From Bacteroidaceae bacterium (GTDB lineage Bacteria > Bacteroidota > Bacteroidia > Bacteroidales > Bacteroidaceae): DNA of 33,615 bases. Each line of letters opens with the position of its first letter. The first letter of the stretch is position 1. Positions 15,818 through 22,962 of the stretch are shown piece by piece. The notes below the pieces were generated by a model. It was given only the letters and a program-made list of their open reading frames with translations. It did no database searches and had not been told where the DNA came from. The stretch is from the NCBI GenBank assembly GCA_017547585.1, contig JAFYPH010000064.1:1-33615 (forward strand), read 5' to 3'. The translations under genes and the position numbers were made by a program.

Positions 15818-17272
15818 TTAGTTGTTGAAGATTTCTCTTATAACCTCTTTGTCGTCGAAGTGGTGCTTGACGCCCTTAATCTCCTGATAGTCCTCGTGGC
15901 CTTTGCCGGCTACCACCACCACGTCGCCTTTTTGTGCAAGTGCGCAGGCTGTTCTTATCGCCTCTTTTCTATCGATGATGCTTATCACCTTCTTGCGCTG
16001 CTCGTCGTCGAGCCCTGCGAGCATGTCATTGATAATGTCCTGCGGCTCTTCGAAGCGGGGGTTGTCCGAGGTTATTATCACTCGTGAGCTTGCGCGTACG
16101 GCCTCGACAGCCATCAGCGGGCGTTTGCCTTTGTCGCGGTTGCCGCCTGCTCCCACCACGGTGATGATGTTTCCGCGTCCGCGCAGCACTTCGTTCACTG
16201 TGCTCAGCACATTCTTCACTGCGTCGGGGGTGTGGGCGTAGTCGACAATCGCCGAATAGCCATCTTTCGAGTGCAGTGTCTCGAAACGTCCCGACACGGG
16301 TTTCAATGTGCTCAGTATTCGCAGCACCTCCTGCGGCTCTTTGCCCAGCTCCACGGCTGCTGCGAATATTGCCAGAAGGTTACTTACGTTGAATCGTCCC
16401 GTCAGCTGGGTGGTGAACTCTATGCGGTTGAATTCGAGCAACATTCCGTCGAGGTGCGTCTCAAGGATGCGTCCTTTGTAGTCGCCCATGGTGCGTGCCG
16501 AGTATTTTTTGATGTCGGCGCGTGTATTTTGTACCATCACAGGGCCGTTCTTGTCGTCGATGTTGGTGATGGCAAATGCGTCCGAGGGCAGCTTGTCGAA
16601 GAAGCTCTTCTTGCAACGCAGATACTCCTCCATGGTATTGTGGTAGTCAATGTGGTCGCGTGTGAGGTTGGTGAAGATTCCTCCCGCGAAGCGCAAGCCT
16701 CCCACACGCTCCTGTGCAAGTGAGTGTGAGCTCACCTCCATGAATGCGTACTCGCAGCCTTCGTCGGCCATCTTGCCCAGCAGGGCGTTGAGCGACACGA
16801 CGTCGGGGGTTGTGTGGGTCGAGGGGTAGGGTGTTCCGTCAATGTAGTTGCACACGGTGGACAGGAGTCCGCACTTGTGTCCCATTTCGCGGAAGAGCTC
16901 GTAGAGCAGTGTGGCAATGGTTGTCTTTCCATTGGTGCCTGTAACTCCCACGAGTTTAAGCTTCTGTGTGGGGTCGCCGTAGAAGGTGGTCGCCAGCTTT
17001 CCGGCAACAGCCTGACTGTCGGCAACTTTCAGGTAGGCAACCTCGGGGTTAATGTGCTCGGGCAGTGTCTCGCAGACGATGGCTGCGGCTCCCTGCTCCT
17101 CGGCGGTGGCTATATATTTGTGTCCATCAACCTGAGTACCGCGCATGGCGATAAACATGTCTCCTTTCTTTACCTGTCGCGAGTCGATGTTTATTCCTGT
17201 AATGTCGGTCTCGTTTTTTGGAAGAATCAACTGTATGAATTGTATGTCTCTTGTTAGGCTGTTGAGTCTCAT
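15818..17272 (-). CDS. murE: UDP-MurNAc-L-Ala-D-Glu--2,6-diaminopimelate ligase
   Basis: MurE adds the third residue of the stem peptide. The 484-residue protein has the N-terminal uridine-binding domain ([17 protein letters not shown]), the P-loop [14 protein letters not shown] (112-118) and the [12 protein letters not shown] and [11 protein letters not shown] blocks. The selectivity loop reads [10 protein letters not shown] (DNPR at 403-406), the motif of meso-diaminopimelate-adding enzymes rather than lysine-adding ones. This indicates DAP-type peptidoglycan. It follows ftsI after 46 bases of purine-rich minus-strand sequence, the widest gap inside the operon, where I saw no promoter. Confidence 0.97.
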   Translation of the reverse strand: MRLNSLTRDIQFIQLILPKNETDITGINIDSRQVKKGDMFIAMRGTQVDGHKYIATAEEQGAAAIVCETLPEHINPEVAYLKVADSQAVAGKLATTFYGDPTQKLKLVGVTGTNGKTTIATLLYELFREMGHKCGLLSTVCNYIDGTPYPSTHTTPDVVSLNALLGKMADEGCEYAFMEVSSHSLAQERVGGLRFAGGIFTNLTRDHIDYHNTMEEYLRCKKSFFDKLPSDAFAITNIDDKNGPVMVQNTRADIKKYSARTMGDYKGRILETHLDGMLLEFNRIEFTTQLTGRFNVSNLLAIFAAAVELGKEPQEVLRILSTLKPVSGRFETLHSKDGYSAIVDYAHTPDAVKNVLSTVNEVLRGRGNIITVVGAGGNRDKGKRPLMAVEAVRASSRVIITSDNPRFEEPQDIINDMLAGLDDEQRKKVISIIDRKEAIRTACALAQKGDVVVVAGKGHEDYQEIKGVKHHFDDKEVIREIFNN

Positions 17273-17318
17273 ATGGCGGTGGTATTTTATTCTTGTTTAT
17301 CTCTCTTTGTCTCTCTCT

Positions 17319-19478
17319 TTAGGGCTTCAGTGTAATCGCAATGTATGTGCCCTTTGTGGCTTTTTGTCCTGCGGGAAGGCTCTGCGACACTACTCGTCCG
17401 TAGCCGCTGAGTCCGGGTCTCAGTCCTGCCTGTTTCAGCAAGAAGATTGCGTCTTTTGCTCCCATTCCTCTTACGTCGGGCACGAGGTTGCCTTTAATCT
17501 CTCGGCTCTCCATGCTCAGCTTGCCCTCTTCGCTCTTTATCTTTCCCCAGATGCGCTCGTCCTCGGAGTCGTCGACGTCGTTCTCGGTTTTTATGTCCAG
17601 CTTGTCGAGCAGATAGCTTGCTGCGCTCAGGTTGCCGTGTTTGGCCAGGGGGGTGTGCTCGTTCAGTGTGTCCTGCGCTGCTGCCAGAGGCATTCGCAGG
17701 TTTTTGGCCATCACTCGTTCGGCAATCTCCTTGAACACCACTCCCGATGTTCCGCCTCCGCTGCCGGGGCCTACCTTTATTATCTGTACGATGCACGAGT
17801 ATTTGGGTGCGTCGGCGGGGAAATATCCGCAGAAGCTGAGCAGGTAGCGCATGGGCGAGTAGTTGTAGCCGAATCCGGGCTTTATGGTGCGCGCCGTTCC
17901 TGTCTTTCCTGCGATGGGGAATTTCTCCGATTTTACCTTTTTACCGGTACCGTTCTTGTCGTTCACCACTTCGTAGAGTATCATCTGCAGGTCTTTCACT
18001 GTCTGTGGCGAGAGGGCCTCCTCGCGCAGCACTTCGGGCTCGAACTCTTTGATGGTTGCTCCCTCTTTCATTATTCTTTTTACGAGGCGGGGCTTCATCT
18101 GCTTGCCTCCGTTGGCGATGGTGTTGTAGAATGTCACCATGTTCAGCGGGGTAGTCTCTACCACATAGCCGAATGACATTGATACGAGGTCCATCATCGA
18201 CCAGGTCTTGTCTTTGGGCGACTTTATCTTGGGGCCTCTTGCTCCCACGAGAATGTCGTATGTGTCGTCCACACCCATCTTTTTCAGTCGGTCGATGAAC
18301 TTCTGCGGGTTGTGCTTGTATCTTGTGTTTATAATTTCGCCCATTCCAATGTTCGACGACTGCTCCATGACCTCGACCACGCTGTACTTGGATGTTCCGT
18401 TAGTGTAGTGGCCCGTGTCGGTGGTGGGGCTCTTTCCGTAGAATATGTGCGACTTATTGTGGTGGGGCACCGAGTCGTTGGGGGTGATGAGCTTGTCCTC
18501 GAAGGCTGCTGCAAGGGCGATGGTCTTGAAGATTGAGCCGGGCGAGCTCACTTCGTACATAAAGTTCTCCATCTCCTCGTACACTCCTTCGCCGGCGCGT
18601 TTCAGGTTTACGATGGCTTTTACGTCGCCCGTCGCAACCTCCATGAGTATTGCGCGGCCCGACTCGCCATTCTGCTTTATAAGTTCGTTCTTCAGCGCAG
18701 TCTCGCATATGTCCTGCATCTCCACGTTGAGTGTCGTCTGTATGTCTGCGCCGTTCACGGCGGGAATGTCTATGATGCTCAGGTAGCCTTCGCCCACTCT
18801 CTGGCGATGCATGAGTCCCTCCTTGCCCTTGAGAATGGAGTCGTACTTGAGTTCCAGTCCTCGGTAGGCTGAATCGTTCTCGGCCCACAGCGAGCCCAAT
18901 GTGTGCTTGGCGAGCGAGCCGAAGGGTTTTTCGCGCTGTATGCTCGATTCCCATCGTGCGCCGCTGAGGTAGGATTTCTGGTTCAGGATGGGCAGCTTTT
19001 TCATCTCCTTATACTGTATGTAAGAGATGCGGCGGGGGTACACTTTATAGTATCTTTTGCCCTCTCTCTTGCCTTTGCGCAGATGTTGCTCGAAACGTTT
19101 GGCGCTCCAGTCGGGGAAGATGTCGCTCAGTCCTTTACACAGCTCCTTCATGTCCGCCTCCCACAGAGAGTCTTTCTCGGCCTGTATCTGTTTCTCCTTT
19201 TTGCGGTTGTTCTTGTCTGTATATTTGAAATCTATGTGCAGAGTGTAGCGCGGCAGACTGCTCGCGAGCAGTTCGCCGTTGTCGCTCAGGATGTTGCCAC
19301 GCTGAGGCTTAACAGGAATGTTGTATTTTATATATTTATCCTTCTTCTCCATCCAATGGTCTCGCTCTTTGGTCATGGTGATGGTGGCTTTGGCCAATAT
19401 GAGTATTGCCCACAGCGTAAAGAATGAGATTATCAGAAGCTTGAATCGGAATATTAAGTCTTCTCTGTTTTTAAACAT
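17319..19478 (-). CDS. ftsI: Class B penicillin-binding protein (FtsI/PBP3) with a C-terminal PASTA domain
   Basis: This 719-residue septal transpeptidase cross-links peptidoglycan made by FtsW. It has a short cytoplasmic start, one membrane segment (about 12-34) and the dimerisation region with the RGNIL motif (60-64). The transpeptidase domain has the active-site motifs SIFK (Ser315, Lys318), SSN (374-376) and KTG (525-527). Residues 663-719 form one PASTA domain (beginning NLVPDVRGMGAKDAI and ending TYIAITLKP). An approximately 60-residue charged linker precedes it. The gene sits between ftsL-like and murE. Monofunctional FtsI of E. coli lacks PASTA; the domain is seen in Gram-positive PBPs and in Bacteroidetes. 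Confidence 0.95.
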   Translation of the reverse strand: MFKNREDLIFRFKLLIISFFTLWAILILAKATITMTKERDHWMEKKDKYIKYNIPVKPQRGNILSDNGELLASSLPRYTLHIDFKYTDKNNRKKEKQIQAEKDSLWEADMKELCKGLSDIFPDWSAKRFEQHLRKGKREGKRYYKVYPRRISYIQYKEMKKLPILNQKSYLSGARWESSIQREKPFGSLAKHTLGSLWAENDSAYRGLELKYDSILKGKEGLMHRQRVGEGYLSIIDIPAVNGADIQTTLNVEMQDICETALKNELIKQNGESGRAILMEVATGDVKAIVNLKRAGEGVYEEMENFMYEVSSPGSIFKTIALAAAFEDKLITPNDSVPHHNKSHIFYGKSPTTDTGHYTNGTSKYSVVEVMEQSSNIGMGEIINTRYKHNPQKFIDRLKKMGVDDTYDILVGARGPKIKSPKDKTWSMMDLVSMSFGYVVETTPLNMVTFYNTIANGGKQMKPRLVKRIMKEGATIKEFEPEVLREEALSPQTVKDLQMILYEVVNDKNGTGKKVKSEKFPIAGKTGTARTIKPGFGYNYSPMRYLLSFCGYFPADAPKYSCIVQIIKVGPGSGGGTSGVVFKEIAERVMAKNLRMPLAAAQDTLNEHTPLAKHGNLSAASYLLDKLDIKTENDVDDSEDERIWGKIKSEEGKLSMESREIKGNLVPDVRGMGAKDAIFLLKQAGLRPGLSGYGRVVSQSLPAGQKATKGTYIAITLKP

Positions 19479-19484
19479 CTGTGT

Positions 19485-19829
19485 CTATTCAATTAAAAAA
19501 GGTGGTTGTGTGGCTATGCCTAGTTCACTTTCGCTCTCTTTTACATATTTTTCTATGTGCGACTGTCGGCTCTTTTCCGATAGTTCGCTCTGTTGTGTAA
19601 GTACGTCGTATTTCAATATTTTTACCTCTTCCTTGAGGTCGGATATCTGGTGCAGCTCCTGCTGGAAGGCGTATCGGTTGCTGATGTATATTATTATGTA
19701 GAAGACTACAAGGGCGAAGAGTCCGGCGTTTTTCGTTATTCTCTCGTCGCGCAGAATGTTTCCGCTGTATATCTTATAGAAGATTCCGCCCTTCTTTTTC
19801 TTCTTCTTTTGTGCTTTTTTCTCTTCCAT
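19485..19829 (-). CDS. ftsL: FtsL-like divisome protein
   Basis: The product is a small bitopic protein of 114 residues. It has a very basic N-terminus (KKAQKKKKKKGG), one membrane segment (about 35-50, AGLFALVVFYIIIYIS) and then a predicted coiled coil (about 55-100) with regular hydrophobic spacing. FtsL joins FtsB and FtsQ to activate FtsW/FtsI. Sequence identity in this family is poor, so the assignment depends on the topology and on the fixed place between rsmH and ftsI, with gaps of 3 and 6 bases. Confidence 0.82.
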   Translation of the reverse strand: MEEKKAQKKKKKKGGIFYKIYSGNILRDERITKNAGLFALVVFYIIIYISNRYAFQQELHQISDLKEEVKILKYDVLTQQSELSEKSRQSHIEKYVKESESELGIATQPPFLIE

Positions 19830-19832
19830 AGT

Positions 19833-20747
19833 CTACTCCTCCTCTCTCTTTATTGCCACTCGCAGCTTGGCGCTTCGCGAACGGGGGTTTCTCTCGAGCT
19901 CCTCGGCTGTGGGCATTATGGGTTTCTGTGTCACGAAGGGCGAGGTGCTGCGTCCGAAGAAGTCTTTCTCTATGGTGCCTTCGATGTTGCCGCTCTTCAT
20001 AAAGTTCTTCACTATTCTGTCCTCTATCGAGTGGTAGGTTATCACCACCAGACGGCCGCCGGGCTTCAGCAGTTCCTTGCACTGTTGCAACATCTCTTTG
20101 AGGCTCTCAACCTCTTGGTTGATCTCTATGCGCAGCGCCTGGAACGCTTTTGCCATCTCTTTCTTCTCGCGCTGGGGCGGGCAGAAGGGCTTGGCAACTT
20201 CTATGAGGTCGTTTACGCGTCGGAAGGGCTTTGTGGCTCTTCTCTTCACCACTGCCGAGGCCAGCTTGCGGCTGCAGTTGAGCTCGCCGTAGAATTTGAA
20301 GATTTCGGCCAGCTTCTCTTCTGTCGCATTGTTCAGAAGGTCGGCTGCTGTGGCGCCGCCGCGTTTGTTCATGCGCATGTCAAGGTCGGCGTCGAAGCGG
20401 AACGAGAATCCGCGTGTCTCGTCGTCGAAGTGGTGGCCCGACACTCCAAGGTCGGCAAGAATGGCGTCGAGCTCCTTCACGTCGTGGTAGCGCATGAAGT
20501 TGTAGAGGTAGCGGAAGTTGCCTCTGACGAATGTGAAGCGTTTGTCGTCGGGTGAGTTTTTCTCGGCATCTTCGTCCTGGTCGAATCCGTAAAGATGTCC
20601 ATCCTCGCCCAAATGTGACAATATTTCGCGGCTGTGTCCGCCGCCGCCGAATGTGAGGTCGGCGCACAGGCAGTTGCCCTCAATCTTCATCTGCTCGATG
20701 CTCTCGCCCAGCATCACCGGGGTGTGATATACTTGTTCCTCAACCAT
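19833..20747 (-). CDS. rsmH: 16S rRNA (cytosine(1402)-N(4))-methyltransferase
   Basis: RsmH (MraW) methylates N4 of C1402 in the decoding centre of 16S rRNA with SAM. The 304-residue protein has the N-terminal YHTPVMLGESIEQM, the SAM-binding loop DLTFGGGGHSREIL (residues 30-43) and LYGFDQDEDA. It also has ILADLGVSGHHFDDETRGFSF, typical of the family, and the closing VVITYHSIEDRIVKNFM. The start overlaps the end of mraZ by 8 bases, so the two are probably translationally coupled. Confidence 0.97.
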   Translation of the reverse strand: MVEEQVYHTPVMLGESIEQMKIEGNCLCADLTFGGGGHSREILSHLGEDGHLYGFDQDEDAEKNSPDDKRFTFVRGNFRYLYNFMRYHDVKELDAILADLGVSGHHFDDETRGFSFRFDADLDMRMNKRGGATAADLLNNATEEKLAEIFKFYGELNCSRKLASAVVKRRATKPFRRVNDLIEVAKPFCPPQREKKEMAKAFQALRIEINQEVESLKEMLQQCKELLKPGGRLVVITYHSIEDRIVKNFMKSGNIEGTIEKDFFGRSTSPFVTQKPIMPTAEELERNPRSRSAKLRVAIKREEE

Positions 20748-21207
20748 TGTTGCTATCTTCTTTTTTCTCGGTCATTATTTTTTCAATCTCTGCTCCGAAG
20801 GTGGCTGCGTCCATGAATGGCTGCTCCAGCTTCTCTTTTGCCCATATTTCGATGGTGTCGTCCATGCCTATGAAGCGCACCTCCTGCTCGATGCCTGCCA
20901 TCTTCATGTAGCGTTTGGGAATGAGTATTCGGCCGTTGCTGTCGATGTTTATCTCTTCGACGTCGGCTACAAACTGACGGAATATCATCTGGTGGCGGGC
21001 GTTCCATCTGTCAAGGCGCGAACGCAGTGCGTCAAGCTGTGTGTTCCAGCTCTCTTCGGGGTAGAGTACAAGGCACTCCTGGAAGATGTCTTTGCGCATC
21101 ATCAGCTTGCTGTTTCCCGTTGTTTGAAGGGCGCGACGGAAGGTGGCGGGTATGAATACTCGCCCTTTGCTGTCGCTCTTTGCCTCTATGTTTCCGATGA
21201 AACGCAT
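20740..21207 (-). CDS. mraZ: Transcriptional regulator MraZ
   Basis: MraZ is the first gene of the dcw operon and, in the species studied, a DNA-binding protein that controls its own operon. The 155-residue protein has two AbrB-like repeats with the conserved DxxGRxxxP cores: SDSKGRVFIPATFRRAL near the N-terminus and IDSNGRILIPKRYMKMAGI in the second half. Family members form ring-shaped oligomers that read several spaced DNA repeats. Two perfect 10-bp repeats containing TGGGG lie 44-63 bases upstream of this start and are the likely operator. Confidence 0.95.
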   Translation of the reverse strand: MRFIGNIEAKSDSKGRVFIPATFRRALQTTGNSKLMMRKDIFQECLVLYPEESWNTQLDALRSRLDRWNARHQMIFRQFVADVEEINIDSNGRILIPKRYMKMAGIEQEVRFIGMDDTIEIWAKEKLEQPFMDAATFGAEIEKIMTEKKEDSNNG

Positions 21208-21239
21208 AGTCTATACTCCCAAATTTAGCATATTCGCTT

Positions 21240-21247
21240 CAAAATTA
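21240..21247 (-). promoter_or_regulatory. Candidate -7 element of the mraZ/dcw promoter
   Basis: On the minus strand the sequence reads TAATTTTG, matching TAnnTTTG, about 33 bases before the mraZ ATG. The -33 position 19 bases upstream falls in the MraZ repeats and reads GTGG instead of TTTG. A second match, TAAATTTG (21227-21220), lies closer to the start but would leave almost no leader. Confidence 0.45.
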
Positions 21248-21270
21248 CACAATTCCCCACAATTCCCCAC
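21241..21270 (-). promoter_or_regulatory. MraZ-type operator: two perfect 10-bp repeats plus a degenerate third
   Basis: On the minus strand GTGGGGAATT occurs twice in tandem (21270-21261 and 21260-21251), followed by a weaker GTGTAATTTT (21250-21241). The TGGGG cores are separated by exactly 5 bases. This matches the TGGGN-N5-TGGGN pattern described for E. coli MraZ. The repeats cover the expected -33 region, so binding there would block transcription. Confidence 0.7.
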
Positions 21271-21363
21271 TATAAATGCAAAAGATTTTTTTATTAAAGT
21301 TTTCAACAGCATGTTTATTGTCTATTTTGCTGAATATAAATTTTTTGTGAGGTGGTGGGGAGA

Positions 21364-21399
21364 AACAAAAAAAGAACCGCCATTTTCGGCGGTTCTTTT
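21364..21399 (-). terminator. Terminator of the C1 peptidase gene
   Basis: On the minus strand AAAAGAACCGCC and GGCGGTTCTTTT (21399-21388 and 21381-21370) form a perfect 12-bp stem around a 6-nt loop, and the T-run continues with TTTG. It lies about 20 bases after the peptidase stop and isolates the dcw promoter from upstream transcription. Confidence 0.92.
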
Positions 21400-21420
21400 G
21401 TGTCGATGTTGTTATCTTTT

Positions 21421-22842
21421 TTACTCTTCCATCATGAACATGGGGTCCCATGCGGGGAGCATTGTGGGTTTCTGCTCAAGAACTTTAAGCACCTTTTCGG
21501 GAGCGTATTTCTTGTCTACCACCAGACGGAACATATATTCGTCGAACCACTCGTCGGTCATGATGAGTGTGCCTTTGTAACCCGATGATGCGCCCCAGCT
21601 GTTCTCTACCTGCCATTTTACGGCTTTTCCATTCTCGTCGAGGTCTACCGACTTCAGTGTCATTGCGTGTGAAGAGCCGCTGTCGCGTGTGATGATGCGC
21701 TGTCTCTTGTCCATGTTGAACTCTACGCCGAAGAGCGATTCGTAGTCGTAGTTGGCGATGTCGAGGAGGCCGCGACCCGAGTCGAGGAACTTACCTACGT
21801 CGCACGAGAAGTACATCATTACGCTGTCTTTGATAGAGGCGATTGCCATCTGCTTGATGTCCTCGAGGGGAAGGTTCACGTAGAGCCAGTTGTGACCCTC
21901 CTGCACGTGGCGGTCGTACTGAATTTCGTAGCTCTTCCAATAGGGGCGCGAGGGGTCGTTCATCAGCATTACGTAGTTGTTCTGGAAGTCGAGGCCCACG
22001 AACTTGTCGTAGAAGCTTTTAGGAGTGTACTCCTGGGGCTGCTCGCGGTATTTGCCGTTGCTGTCCTTGGGTGCCCATGTGAATGTGGTGGGGGGAACGC
22101 CATAGACACTTGCAAGCATCTTGTACACTGTGCCCAGCATCTCTTTCTTCATGGCCATGAGCTCTTTGTCCTTCTTGCCCTCTTCGCTTGCTTCGCGCAA
22201 CTGAATACCGAACTCACGGAGTTTTCTCTTGAGCACGTTGTTGAATGCGCTGGTGTTGTTGCTGCTGAATGTCTCGCGCATAGCCTCCTTGGGGACAACG
22301 CCATATTTTGCAACAAGGTCGGCAACGCCGGTGAATGTACCGCCATCGCTCAAGGGGTGGTTGAAGAGCCACTCGACCATTCTGTCGTCGATGGGCTTTT
22401 TGCGTGTGTCGATGATTCCCTGCAAGAAAAGGTTAGATTTTTCAAGCTGGTCGAAGAAGAAGTTGTACACCTGTGAGAATTCGAATCCGTTGAGATTCTG
22501 CTCGGCAATCATCTTGGCTCTCATTACGTTGAGGCCTGTGAACAACCAGCAGCGACCCGATGACTCCTGGTCGGTGATGCCTTTTGAATTTACTGTGTTG
22601 CTGAAGTAGGTGTTGAGCTCTTTCGCCTTGTTCTCCTGGTTAACGGCGAGAGTCTTTACCGATGTTGTGAGCATTACGTTGCGGAGTGCTTTCTCGGCGC
22701 CTGTGGGCTTGTAGCTCTCGGCAAACTCTTTGAGCATTTGTGTGTCGATGCTGCCATTCTCTTTCTGTGCGGATACGTTGCCGGCTGCCAAAAGGGCGGC
22801 GAGGATGCATCCGGTGAGTTTCAGTCTGTTGTTTCTTTTCAT
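21421..22842 (-). CDS. Secreted C1-family cysteine aminopeptidase (PepC/bleomycin hydrolase family)
   Basis: This 473-residue papain-like peptidase has the PepC triad: Cys98 in QESSGRCWLFTGLNVMR, His392 in SGSSHAMTLKSV and Asn414 in VENSWG. PepC and bleomycin hydrolases are usually cytosolic hexamers. This one begins with a signal peptide (MKRNNRLKLTGCILAALLAAGNVSAQ), with a probable signal peptidase I site at VSA-Q, so it should act in the periplasm or beyond. LTGC resembles a lipobox but lies before the hydrophobic core, so lipidation is unlikely. It is a single-gene unit with a strong terminator. A TATATTTG -7 candidate (22896-22889) lies 46 bases before the start, but no proper -33 was found. 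Confidence 0.93.
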   Translation of the reverse strand: MKRNNRLKLTGCILAALLAAGNVSAQKENGSIDTQMLKEFAESYKPTGAEKALRNVMLTTSVKTLAVNQENKAKELNTYFSNTVNSKGITDQESSGRCWLFTGLNVMRAKMIAEQNLNGFEFSQVYNFFFDQLEKSNLFLQGIIDTRKKPIDDRMVEWLFNHPLSDGGTFTGVADLVAKYGVVPKEAMRETFSSNNTSAFNNVLKRKLREFGIQLREASEEGKKDKELMAMKKEMLGTVYKMLASVYGVPPTTFTWAPKDSNGKYREQPQEYTPKSFYDKFVGLDFQNNYVMLMNDPSRPYWKSYEIQYDRHVQEGHNWLYVNLPLEDIKQMAIASIKDSVMMYFSCDVGKFLDSGRGLLDIANYDYESLFGVEFNMDKRQRIITRDSGSSHAMTLKSVDLDENGKAVKWQVENSWGASSGYKGTLIMTDEWFDEYMFRLVVDKKYAPEKVLKVLEQKPTMLPAWDPMFMMEE

Positions 22843-22888
22843 GGTTGCTATTTGTTTAAATTTATTGCTCGTTTGTGCATGTATTTTG

Positions 22889-22896
22889 CAAATATA
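22889..22896 (-). promoter_or_regulatory. Candidate -7 element of the C1 peptidase promoter
   Basis: Minus-strand TATATTTG matches TAnnTTTG. No TTTG occurs at the proper distance; the nearest is 36 bases upstream. A 7-bp inverted repeat, ATAGAGA (22894-22900) and TCTCTAT (22938-22944), overlaps it and might be a regulatory site or part of an mfd 3' hairpin. Confidence 0.4.
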
Positions 22897-22962
22897 GAGA
22901 ATTTATTCCTCTTTTTGCGTATGTATGGGGTGCAAACTCTCTATTTTCTGTAAAGTTCTCTT

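Noticed and set aside
17145-18176. Plus-strand open frame (343 codons) opposite the murE start and ftsI
   Set aside because: Spans the murE/ftsI junction on the wrong strand and has no domain resemblance.
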